Below are positions 10,253-18,230 of a stretch of 64,000 nt of DNA, piece after piece. The position numbers were made by a program, and so were the translations under genes. The stretch is taken from contig NZ_CP026124.1 of the NCBI RefSeq assembly GCF_002902905.1, positions 2,480,001 through 2,544,000 of the forward strand. Direction: 5' to 3'. This DNA comes from Achromobacter sp. AONIH1 (lineage in GTDB: Bacteria; Pseudomonadota; Gammaproteobacteria; Burkholderiales; Burkholderiaceae_B). Numbering within the stretch: position 1 is the first letter of the stretch; the number at the start of each line of letters is the position of its first letter. The notes beneath the pieces were generated by a model. The model was not told the DNA's origin and did no database searches. It worked only from the letters and a program-made list of their open reading frames with translations.

Positions 10253-12202
10253 ATGGAGCAGAGAACACTTCTCTATGATGAGCGGTTCCTGGAGAGCTAT
10301 GCAGGATCCATCATTACCGACGCAGCCACTGCCATTGTTGAGCTGGTAGCCAATTGCTGGGATGCCTACGCTACCGAAGTGAATGTCTCTTGGCCTGACG
10401 CGTCGATAGAACGACAGTTCAAGATAAGCGACAACGGTCATGGCATGACTCGCGATGAGTTCCAGTACATCTGGCGCACGATTGCCTATAACCGCCTTTC
10501 ATCGGGCACGGCTACTACTGTTCCGCCTGACGACGTTCAGGGTGCCCCTCGTCTTGTGTTTGGCAAGAACGGAAAGGGGCGATTTGCTAGTTTTTGCTTC
10601 GCCTCTGAATACCTCATTACCTCGCGGAAGGATGGTCAAGAATTCGTGTGTCGTGTCCATCGAACCGCCACTGATCCGCTCGTGCTTGAAGAGATCTCTT
10701 TTAGAGACACGGGTGTTGTCGGACATGGGACAGAGATCGTCGGGAACGGTGTTATCCCACAATTTGTGTTCACGGCCGAAAAAGCACGTGAATTAATTGG
10801 CAGTCGATTTCTCGCCAACCCGTCGTTTAAAGTAAAGCTCAATGGGAGCGAGATCACCTTCAATGACATCCCCGACCTCCTCTCCCAGAGCGAAGTGTCC
10901 GTCGATGGGTATGGTAAGGCCATCATTCTTCATATCGATACGAAAAAAGCAGATAAAACGACGAAGCAGCATGGCTTGGCTTGGTGGGTGCAGGGGAGAG
11001 CTGTTGGTCAGTGCAGATGGAGTCGAAGTGACTACGAGCGGGTCCTTGACGGTCGGACATCTGAGGCGAAGCGTTTCACCTTTATCGTCCAAGCAGACTA
11101 CCTTAATGCGTACGATGCCGTTCAGGGTGATTGGAGTGGTTTCAAGGATGAAAACGATGCGTGGGTGAAGACGCGTGAGGCAGTGCAAGACCGAGTCCGT
11201 CAAATCATCTTCCATGCTAGCAAGACCGAAAGGGAGACTCGCCGCAGCTCCGTGATTGAGAAGATCGGCAGCACGATGAACGCCTTGTCTCTCGTAAGCA
11301 AAGATAGAGTTGAAAGCTTCGTTAACGAGGTCATTGATACATGCCCGAATTTTGGCGAGGCTGAGATTGTGCAGTTATCCAGCATCCTCGCGAAGTTGGA
11401 GCAGTCCAAGTCGCGCTATGGACTGCTCGATCTTCTCCATAAATGTGAGCCGACCGATTACGACACCCTCCACGACATACTGAAAGAGTGGACCATTGGC
11501 ATGGCAAAGCTGGTGCTAGATGAGATCCAAAATCGTTTGAGACTGATCGGTGAATTGCGTACCAAGCTTAAGCAAGTCGGCGTGGATGAGGTCCACGAGT
11601 TACAGCCGCTGTTTGAACGGGGATTATGGATGTTTGGAGCTCAATTCGAATCCATTGAGTTCACATCCAATAAGGGCATGACTAACGTCATCAAGACGAT
11701 TTTTAAGGACGGAGGTGGGAAGGGTACGAGAAATCGCCCGGATTTTGTGGCGTTGCCTGACAGTAGCGTTGGTTTTTATGCTCGTGCGTCGTATGACGAT
11801 AACCACGACGAAGACGGTGTGGAACACCTGGTCATCATTGATCTGAAGACCACGGGTCTAGTCTTGGGCAGCAAGGAAAAGGACCAAATATGGAAGTATG
11901 TGAAGGAGCTGCGCGAAAAGGGCTATCTGAAAAGATACACACGGGTAGACGGTTTCGTTTTGGGCGACAAGATTGAGTACGGTGAAAACGAGCCGACAAC
12001 CCATGGTGAAGAGGTCAAGATCTCTCCACTGCTGTACGACACCATATTGGTACGAGCCGAAAAAAGATTGCTAAGTCTTCACAGCAAGGTCAAGGACGCT
12101 CCGTTTCTGTTAGAACAACAGGATGCTTTGAAAAAATTCTTGGAACCTGTGGAAGTCTCTCAGGAAGAATTCGTTGAAGTCGCCACCGCAGTATTTAAAT
12201 GA
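10253..12202 (+). CDS. GHKL-ATPase / PD-(D/E)XK nuclease fusion, candidate defence protein
   Basis: Protein of 649 residues. The N-terminal half is a GHKL (Hsp90/MORC/MutL-type) ATPase: N-box ELVANCWDA, G1 box SDNGHGMT and glycine-rich lid GKNGKGRF. A helical middle follows. The C-terminal third looks like a Shedu (DUF4263)-type nuclease: FERGLWMFG, RPDFVAL, then IIDLKTTG, giving the PD...D-x-K pattern, and QIWKYVKELRE. A GTG at 10235 opens the frame, but ATG 10253 has AGAGG five bases upstream and is preferred. GC is well below the host genes. It stands alone on the plus strand at the island's left end. ATP-gated DNA cleavage against phage or plasmids is inferred; I cannot name a described system with this exact architecture. 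Confidence 0.8.
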   Translation: MEQRTLLYDERFLESYAGSIITDAATAIVELVANCWDAYATEVNVSWPDASIERQFKISDNGHGMTRDEFQYIWRTIAYNRLSSGTATTVPPDDVQGAPRLVFGKNGKGRFASFCFASEYLITSRKDGQEFVCRVHRTATDPLVLEEISFRDTGVVGHGTEIVGNGVIPQFVFTAEKARELIGSRFLANPSFKVKLNGSEITFNDIPDLLSQSEVSVDGYGKAIILHIDTKKADKTTKQHGLAWWVQGRAVGQCRWSRSDYERVLDGRTSEAKRFTFIVQADYLNAYDAVQGDWSGFKDENDAWVKTREAVQDRVRQIIFHASKTERETRRSSVIEKIGSTMNALSLVSKDRVESFVNEVIDTCPNFGEAEIVQLSSILAKLEQSKSRYGLLDLLHKCEPTDYDTLHDILKEWTIGMAKLVLDEIQNRLRLIGELRTKLKQVGVDEVHELQPLFERGLWMFGAQFESIEFTSNKGMTNVIKTIFKDGGGKGTRNRPDFVALPDSSVGFYARASYDDNHDEDGVEHLVIIDLKTTGLVLGSKEKDQIWKYVKELREKGYLKRYTRVDGFVLGDKIEYGENEPTTHGEEVKISPLLYDTILVRAEKRLLSLHSKVKDAPFLLEQQDALKKFLEPVEVSQEEFVEVATAVFK

Positions 12203-12218
12203 TTGTTCTTATCGGTTG

Positions 12219-12677
12219 TTACCTTCGCCTGCCCGTTCCGTAACTACCGGGCATCATGAACCGCGAATCCAATAAATCCTCGCTCTTGGTGCGGGGCAAA
12301 GCCTGAACCATTTTTTTCGCAGTCGGGGTATGTACGGGCGGTGAGGGTTGCGGAAGCTTGGTTTCGGCTGCTTTTGCGACCTGAGCTGGTGTGGCCTTTT
12401 TTAATTTGCGCGGTGCCGCCGTTGTAACGATAAAGCTGAGCTTTGGGCGAAGAGAGGCAACAAAGGCGTTGCTATAGATCGACCCATCAACTAGGCCGAA
12501 TATGCTGTTGAGAAAACTGAAGTCCCCATGCTTTTGTGCATGTTCAGTAGCCATCTGCACAACATGTTCGTAGATACCAGATTGACAAAGCTTCTTTAAG
12601 TCGATAAAGGCACGGACCCTGTTGTCCGTAATGGCAGTTAAAAATTTGCGGGCTTCCGCCACTTTCTTCTCGTCCAT
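12219..12677 (-). CDS. Hypothetical protein, 152 residues
   Basis: Family not recognised. The N-terminal half (MDEKKVAEARKFLTAITDNRVRAF...) is predicted helical. The C-terminal half is rich in Pro, Ala and Lys (about residues 85-130), probably flexible, and ends SYGTGRRR. The ATG at 12677 follows a purine-rich stretch. The gene is convergent with the GHKL-nuclease gene, 16 bases apart, and belongs to the module between the relic and intact rarA starts. Product and role unknown; it could be an accessory or phage-derived protein. Confidence 0.5.
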   Translation of the reverse strand: MDEKKVAEARKFLTAITDNRVRAFIDLKKLCQSGIYEHVVQMATEHAQKHGDFSFLNSIFGLVDGSIYSNAFVASLRPKLSFIVTTAAPRKLKKATPAQVAKAAETKLPQPSPPVHTPTAKKMVQALPRTKSEDLLDSRFMMPGSYGTGRRR

Positions 12678-12701
12678 CGCAAACTCCGAAAAAGGAAAGC
12701 T

Positions 12702-12908
12702 CTATCGCTCTTCTATGCTTTGCAATTCCGCATTGTATTTATAGTTGACGATATCGCCACTTATCAGCATGTTGGCTGCTGCTTCGATGATGTGTAGTGG
12801 AGCAATGAACCACTCCCGAGGTGTAAACCGCTTGCCATCTTTATCGAAAACATCTACTGCGAGACATGATGATCCGAAGAAAGTGTGAAGGGCGCGCCTA
12901 CATCCCAA
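12702..12908 (-). pseudogene. C-terminal remnant, possibly of a GIY-YIG nuclease-family protein
   Basis: A frame of up to 68 codons opening with TTG directly after a TGA, with no ribosome site. The sequence GKRFTPREWFIAP...II...GDIVNYKY reads like the C-terminal end of T5orf172/GIY-YIG-type proteins, but I am not certain of that family. The N-terminal nuclease part is missing, so it is probably a truncated remnant 24 bases upstream of the 152-residue ORF on the same strand. Confidence 0.35.
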
Positions 12909-13006
12909 TCATCCTCTTCCGCGCATCTACGCTCGAGGAAAGGTCAAGAAATGAAACTCTTGGTGACTATCGGTGTTTGGTCCATTCTAAGCCATACTCA
13001 CACTGC

Positions 13007-13037
13007 GAGCTAGGACCAGTTCCTGGAGCACTAGCTC
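13007..13037. repeat. Inverted repeat upstream of the island rarA
   Basis: GAGCTAG at 13007-13013 pairs with CTAGCTC at 13031-13037 around a loop that itself contains CCAG/CTGG. It sits in the 251-base non-coding stretch before the island rarA. It could be a terminator of the minus-strand module or a regulatory site; there is no T-run. Confidence 0.3.
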
Positions 13038-13159
13038 GTTGGGGCAGCTAGGATCTGCGGTTCGTCTTTGGAAGTGCTCGCCGTTTTCCTTGCCGTCCAA
13101 ATTTGGGGCCGCTGAGTGGGACGGTTTCGTGCGCCCTGTTGAAATATTGAATCGAATCC

Positions 13160-14464
13160 ATGTCAGATCTCTTCGCCACCAAGGCACCCCAACCACTTGC
13201 GGAAGCACTCAGGCCCGCAACCTTGAAGGAGGTTATTGGGCAGTCTCATCTGCTGGGTGAAGGTAAGCCGTTGCGCCTTGCTTTTGATTCTGGCAGACCT
13301 CACTCCATGATCTTGTGGGGGCCGCCTGGTGTGGGTAAAACAACCATTGCGAGATTGACGGCAAACGCTTTTGATTGTGAGTTCATTGCCCTGTCTGCTG
13401 TGTTTTCTGGTGTCAAAGACATCAGAGACGCGATGGAGCAGGCAAAGCGAAACCAAGCCAATAGCAAGCGCACTATCCTTTTTATCGATGAAATCCATAG
13501 GTTCAATAAAGCGCAACAGGATGCTCTGTTGCCTTATGCCGAATCAGGACTGGTGACGTTCATCGGAGCCACTACCGAAAACCCATCTTTTGAGGTTAAT
13601 TCGGCTCTGTTGTCTCGCTCCCAAGTCTATGTGTTGAAGTCATTGAGTGAGGATGAACTTAAGGAGCTTTTTCAACGGGCAAAGGAGAACGTATTCCCTG
13701 AGCTTGACTTTGATGAGCTAGCCCTCAACACTTTGATTGGCTATGCCGATGGTGATGCCCGCAGATTTCTCAATCTGTTGGAGCAGACTAAGGCTGCCGC
13801 TGAGGTTTCCAATGTTGAGACGGTCACTGCAGATTTTGTATCCAATGCCCTAACTTTGAACTCCCGCAGGTTCGATAAAGGTGGAGACAATTTCTATGAT
13901 CAGATAAGTGCCCTTCACAAATCTGTGCGGGGTTCCAATCCTGATGCTGCCCTTTATTGGTTTACTCGCATGCTAGATGGTGGGGCAGATCCAAAATATT
14001 TATCCCGCCGAATTGTCCGCATGGCATGGGAAGACATTGGACTTGCAGATCCACGAGCTCTTCAGATAGCAAACGATGCCGCTTCAACTTTTGAACGATT
14101 GGGTAGCCCTGAAGGTGAGTTGGCTCTCGGTCAGGCGGTTATCTATCTTTCTATCGCGGCGAAGTCCAATGCTGGCTACAACGCTTTCAATGCTGCCAAG
14201 GCATTTGTTCGACAAGATAAGAGTCGGGAAGTACCTGTCCACCTTCGCAATGCTCCAACCAAGCTAATGAAAGAATTGGGGCATGGTCATGCTTACCGAT
14301 ATGCTCATGATGAGCCACATGGATATGCGGCAGGAGAGACATACTTTCCTGATGGTCTGAGACATCAATATTGGTATGTACCAGTCCCTAGGGGATTGGA
14401 AGTGAAGATTGCCGAGAAACTGGCATTCCTCAGAAAGCTCGATGATGAGGCGCAGGGCGAATAG
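13160..14464 (+). CDS. rarA: Island-borne complete RarA (AAA+ recombination ATPase)
   Basis: Full-length RarA of 434 residues with Walker [10 protein letters not shown], Walker B ILFIDEIHRFNKAQQD, the GATTENPSFE sensor region and the C-terminal tetramerisation domain (HLRNAPTKLMKELGHG, DEPHGYAAGE). It is the same family as the split host gene but with much lower GC and different codons, so it is an imported homologue, not a duplicate. The host gene is broken, so this copy probably supplies RarA function. The start is ATG 13160; no strong ribosome site is visible. The PIN-like protein gene begins 77 bases downstream on the same strand and may be co-transcribed. Confidence 0.93.
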   Translation: MSDLFATKAPQPLAEALRPATLKEVIGQSHLLGEGKPLRLAFDSGRPHSMILWGPPGVGKTTIARLTANAFDCEFIALSAVFSGVKDIRDAMEQAKRNQANSKRTILFIDEIHRFNKAQQDALLPYAESGLVTFIGATTENPSFEVNSALLSRSQVYVLKSLSEDELKELFQRAKENVFPELDFDELALNTLIGYADGDARRFLNLLEQTKAAAEVSNVETVTADFVSNALTLNSRRFDKGGDNFYDQISALHKSVRGSNPDAALYWFTRMLDGGADPKYLSRRIVRMAWEDIGLADPRALQIANDAASTFERLGSPEGELALGQAVIYLSIAAKSNAGYNAFNAAKAFVRQDKSREVPVHLRNAPTKLMKELGHGHAYRYAHDEPHGYAAGETYFPDGLRHQYWYVPVPRGLEVKIAEKLAFLRKLDDEAQGE

Positions 14465-14540
14465 ACGAAGTTGAGATCTGCTTCGGATTGTAGTTCAATC
14501 ACGATGAATCTCCTGTCCAAGAGAATTCTGAGGATAACCA

Positions 14541-15206
14541 GTGAACGACAAGAAGCTGTTGTTGATTGATTTTGAAAACAAGCAGAAGGTCGATCTTTCC
14601 TCGCTAGACGAGAGCTTCCGAGCGATCATCTTTGTGGGAGCTAATCAGAACCCTCCCAAGGCTGCGAAGAAACCTGTAACGGCCCATAGGTTCAGTCGAG
14701 TAGATTTTCTGAAAATTTCGGGTGCTGGAAAGAATGCCTTGGACTTCCACATAGCCTTTGAGCTTGGTCGGACATTTGAAACCGCGCCAGATACCCAATG
14801 CTTCGTGTTGAGTGGCGATAAGGGGTTTGATCCCTTGCTGAACCATCTGAACGCCAACGGTATGAGCTGCAAAAGGGTGGAGAGTATCGGGGACCTGATG
14901 CCCGCTGCTGCGGCGCCAATCATTGCCCCTGATCTCGTTGTTTGCCCTCATTGCAAAGCGGCGAGCACGATTGAGCATCATGGTGGGCAGTGGTGTACAA
15001 ACTGCGGGAGATTTGCCTCTCCCCCAGATCCCAAGCTTCTGCCTTCCAATCAGAAAGGCTACCGGGAGCCAGCACGGACTTGGCGTGAAAGCACTGCCCT
15101 TTACGCGGTGTGTGAATGGTGCCACCAGAAGGCCGATATGACGGGTGGTATCTATGATGATGGTGAATGGATGTGTGGCCTGTGTATTAGTCGCTACGCC
15201 AAATAG
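14541..15206 (+). CDS. PIN-like domain protein with two zinc ribbons
   Basis: Protein of 221 residues. The N-terminal PIN/NYN-like domain (1-120) shows acidic positions in LLLIDFEN, NALDFHIAFELG and LSGDKGFDPLLN, the usual layout of a metal-dependent RNase active site. Two C-terminal zinc ribbons follow: CPHC...CTNC (about 133-154) and CEWC...CGLC (about 193-216). The start is GTG 14541 with GAGGA upstream. Predicted to be a nucleic-acid-binding ribonuclease; the target is unknown. It lies between the island rarA and a small ORF starting six bases after its stop, suggesting an operon. Confidence 0.7.
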   Translation: MNDKKLLLIDFENKQKVDLSSLDESFRAIIFVGANQNPPKAAKKPVTAHRFSRVDFLKISGAGKNALDFHIAFELGRTFETAPDTQCFVLSGDKGFDPLLNHLNANGMSCKRVESIGDLMPAAAAPIIAPDLVVCPHCKAASTIEHHGGQWCTNCGRFASPPDPKLLPSNQKGYREPARTWRESTALYAVCEWCHQKADMTGGIYDDGEWMCGLCISRYAK

Positions 15207-15212
15207 GAAGCT

Positions 15213-15389
15213 ATGCCCAAAACACCAGAAGAGCTCCGTCTCGCCTTTGCCAAGCGTGGTTCCGCCGAGTCAGGGAAATATGGGGAAAAATGCATTGCTA
15301 AAACAGAGTCGGACACTGATGTCGTAGTTGATGCGAAATTTGCGACTACCCATAACGGGAAAGCTTTGCGATGCCAAACTGGGAAATAG
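15213..15389 (+). CDS. Small hypothetical protein, 58 residues
   Basis: ATG 15213 follows AGGA closely and lies six bases after the PIN-like gene stop. The product is MPKTPEELRLAFAKRGSA..., basic, ending LRCQTGK. No family recognised. Tight spacing and a good ribosome site make it a plausible translationally linked partner of the PIN-like protein. Confidence 0.45.
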   Translation: MPKTPEELRLAFAKRGSAESGKYGEKCIAKTESDTDVVVDAKFATTHNGKALRCQTGK

Positions 15390-16459
15390 AGAAACACCGG
15401 CAATTTAAGGTATTCGCTGAGGCCGAAGTTCCCGGAACCACTTGAGAAATCCTGTTTTTGATTTTTCCGAAGAGGTCTGATGGAAAGCGGCTAGTCTAGG
15501 TGGGGCTTTCTGAGTTTTTTGATGGGGTGGATGTGGGGGTCAGGGGCGATCCGGGGAAACAAGTTTCTCTCCAAGATAGAGATGAACTGTGGGACAAAAA
15601 CGATTAACTTAAAGTAAGAAATATGTGATTCTGGCTGGTATAAAGAGCACCCAATTGGGTGCTTTTATATTGCACGTAGTTTTGCATGGGCTGATTGGTT
15701 TCGTAAGCTACGGGGTCAAAAGGAAAATCTCTCGCCCCGGCCGTTGTGCTGAATGAAGACGTCGATACGTTCTAAAAGCTAGATCATTGAGGCCATCGAG
15801 CGCATATAGGCGGGTCTTGCGGTGCCAGCGCTGTACTCGAAGACGGGCACCAGGATGGCGTTCTACATTTACCAGCTTTGACTGCGGTCATATCCTCATT
15901 CTTGCTGAGGGTAGGCGTCGAAGAGCTGAAAGCGGGTTCCGTAGTCGGAAGTCTTTCTTCCGTCCGATCTCCTTTGTCATCGAATAGACAAGTTTAGAAA
16001 TGTATGATAGCATCGAGCGACATTTTGGCGTTTTGTGTTACAACTAACGGTCATCTTCATATTGGCGGTTAAGCAAAGTGAAGGTGACTTTTAATTGACT
16101 CCCGGCTGACAAAACTCTTGGTCTTCATCCTGCTAGTTATGATGAAAGCGAGGCCGTAAAACGGTTATCGCTGCTTAAATAATAGTCTTCTGGTCTGATA
16201 CGTCTTTGTTCGTGATGAGAAGTCGGCCATTTTTGACGCTGCAGTAACCGCGATTATCAATGAATTGCTGACTAGCAAGAAAAGGACGAGGAGCGCGCTC
16301 CACCGCACGGGAAGGCTTTGCGGGACCCAAGGTTCCGGCTTAGGTGGTACGGCTTCAGGTTCGAGCGAAGATAGGCCAAGAACCCGACCACCGCCATAGA
16401 ACATTTTAGAATATATTTTTGAACCGCAAGATCCGAAAAATTTAATTGGAATTAATTGT
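15390..16459. other. Non-coding stretch inside the island
   Basis: No supported gene in 1,070 bases apart from the terminator at 15642-15670. Short frames on both strands lack ribosome sites and family features. It separates the rarA/PIN cluster from the lipoprotein gene and may contain decayed genes. Confidence 0.5.
15642..15670 (+). terminator. Rho-independent terminator
   Basis: AGCACCC-AATT-GGGTGCT hairpin followed by TTTATAT. It lies 256 bases after the small ORF downstream of the PIN-like gene and would end that transcript. Its stem is nearly the same as the terminator at 18184. Confidence 0.75.
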
Positions 16460-17509
16460 ATGAAGCGGCTTCTTGGCAGTACTTTCCTCGCTCTGATCCT
16501 GCTGACGGGATGCAAGCCCGATCCTCGGGGTCCGGTAGAAGTCATCGGAAAGACATACTTTAATAAAATGGGCACTGAGTTTGCTTTCACCGACAAAGAG
16601 AACGTGAAGGTCACGGACATTAAATCCGGCAAAGTTTCCGATTTGAAGTACACCCTGGCAGGCGACGATCTTGTAGTCAATTTCGATTCAACCCGATCAC
16701 TCAACTTCCGACGCAGTGGGAATTCTTATTACGACAGCGGGAATCGCTTCGAGATTTCTGAGAAGACGGACGCCGACAGCGCTCTGATCGCGAAGCTACA
16801 AGAGGATGGTCGTAAGGAACAAGAACAAAAGAAACGAATGGATCCTCAAGGAGCGCCGTCCGCTCCCGCATCTTATGTATCCGCAGAGAGCATTGGCGAC
16901 GAAAACAGCGATTGGGCCACCTGGATAGCGATGGCTTGGAACGCGGATGCTCAAGACTCCGATACGCGGCTCGGAGTACTGTCGAAAGCGTGGTACTCGA
17001 ATCAAGATAGCTTCGAACGTCAAGCAATCAAGACGAAAGAGCTTGCTCGCATTGAAGAAAAACTTGAACAAGTCAAGAAAGTAGAATACTTGGCAATAAC
17101 TGCACGAAAAAAGACTCCTATTGATAATTTCACTGTATTCCTTGAGGGGTCCGCAGGCTACGATTTTGATAAAAAATCATTCAAATTGGTCAGCGCCTTC
17201 TGTAACTCTAACATGTCATACTCCGTGAGATCCGGTGCCATGGTGAGTTTCGCTAATACTAACAATAGCCCCTTTTGCTATCTGCCGGTTCCCGATCAGG
17301 CAGTCGCGAAGCAACTGGAGGTGATGCGGGTAAGCGGACAGCAACTCCGGTTCGATGTAACGGTGTATTCAAAAATTGCAGGAGTTGATGGTTCGAACAA
17401 AATAATGTTGGTGCCCATAGCACTTGATTACACGATATCTAAAGAAACCTACAAGCCAGTTCAGCCGGACGACTTGCTGCTAAAGACTAGTCACTGGCCC
17501 TATAAGTGA
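16460..17509 (+). CDS. Putative lipoprotein, 349 residues
   Basis: Signal peptide MKRLLGSTFLALILLTGC with a lipobox LLTGC (Cys 18), so membrane-anchored. The body has beta-rich segments (YFNKMGTEFAFTDKENVKV..., SLNFRRSGNSYYDSG), a charged linker (EQEQKKRMDPQG) and a helical middle. Family not recognised. GC is far below that of the host genes. The next gene on the same strand encodes a membrane protein 91 bases downstream, so the two may act together in the envelope. Confidence 0.65.
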   Translation: MKRLLGSTFLALILLTGCKPDPRGPVEVIGKTYFNKMGTEFAFTDKENVKVTDIKSGKVSDLKYTLAGDDLVVNFDSTRSLNFRRSGNSYYDSGNRFEISEKTDADSALIAKLQEDGRKEQEQKKRMDPQGAPSAPASYVSAESIGDENSDWATWIAMAWNADAQDSDTRLGVLSKAWYSNQDSFERQAIKTKELARIEEKLEQVKKVEYLAITARKKTPIDNFTVFLEGSAGYDFDKKSFKLVSAFCNSNMSYSVRSGAMVSFANTNNSPFCYLPVPDQAVAKQLEVMRVSGQQLRFDVTVYSKIAGVDGSNKIMLVPIALDYTISKETYKPVQPDDLLLKTSHWPYK

Positions 17510-17600
17510 ATCCCAGGCTTCTCGGTTTTTCCAATTCAATTGCGGTTCGGTTTGTGGCGGGTTTCCGTTGCAGCAGCTTCCTAACTGGAAAGGATCTGTT

Positions 17601-18143
17601 ATGCGGGTTTTATTTCGAGCATTGTTCTTCTTCTCCTTCCTGTCTTTCTTTCTGGGAGTGATCGTTTTTGCTATAGGCGCTACAGGTTCGGTGCATGACT
17701 CTTCTGGTCCGCTTCAGTTTGGGCTTTTGCTCATGCTGCCACTAGTCGCGGTGATTATCCTGAAAAGCTATTTGAGCAAGGCCTACAAGCGGCGGTTCGA
17801 AGAGTTAGTGGAGTCCAATGGTGGTGCTAAGTATGCTGATTTTGTGGACCTTTCTGGAATTGCCATAACCAATGCCGGAAAAATCGTTCTTTGCAATCTC
17901 TCGAATCTTAAAGCCTATGCCCTGGACGATGTTCGGTCCTACAAATGGGCGACATATGAGCCTGGTATTGGAGACGGTAAACACCTTGCCACTATTGCGC
18001 AAGAGCTAAGGCAGCAGGACGATGGAACTGGTCTGTTCCTGTCGTTAAAGGATATTTCTAACCCTACCTGGCACGTCCGCTTTAAGAAGAAGCCCCTAAT
18101 CGACAAATGGTTTGAAATCCTCAATCAGATTTATGGAAACTGA
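17601..18143 (+). CDS. Membrane protein with two N-terminal transmembrane segments
   Basis: Protein of 180 residues. Hydrophobic segments at about 5-28 (LFRALFFFSFLSFFLGVIVFAIG) and 41-58 precede a soluble domain with GIAITNAGKIVLCNLSNLKAYALDDVRSYKW, which resembles DUF4755-like modules; that match is tentative. The frame opens at 17568, but ATG 17601 with AAAGGA upstream is preferred. It is followed by a terminator, so it ends a transcription unit that may begin with the lipoprotein gene. Confidence 0.6.
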   Translation: MRVLFRALFFFSFLSFFLGVIVFAIGATGSVHDSSGPLQFGLLLMLPLVAVIILKSYLSKAYKRRFEELVESNGGAKYADFVDLSGIAITNAGKIVLCNLSNLKAYALDDVRSYKWATYEPGIGDGKHLATIAQELRQQDDGTGLFLSLKDISNPTWHVRFKKKPLIDKWFEILNQIYGN

Positions 18144-18183
18144 CGAAGTTGATCTAGCCTTGGTTTAGCAGGCTAGAGAATGA

Positions 18184-18207
18184 AAAGCACCCTCTGGGTG
18201 CTTTTTT
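18184..18207 (+). terminator. Rho-independent terminator
   Basis: AAAGCACCC-TCT-GGGTGCTTT followed by a T-run, 40 bases after the membrane-protein stop. It overlaps the first codons of the longest frame for the next gene, which argues for the later start at 18231. Confidence 0.85.
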
Positions 18208-18230
18208 GCAATCTATCAAAAGGAATACCC

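Noticed and set aside
15787..15987. 66-codon plus-strand frame in the island gap
   Set aside because: No ribosome site, Arg/Ser-rich low-content sequence and no family features.
16165..16404. Minus-strand frame of 79 codons with a hydrophobic segment (ALLVLFLLVSNSLIIAV)
   Set aside because: The membrane-like segment is notable, but no ribosome site, no family and an AT-rich context. Not strong enough to call.
18180..18230. Start of the large ATPase at 18180
   Set aside because: The first 17 codons are the terminator hairpin of the previous gene; ATG 18231 with AAGGA is the real start.
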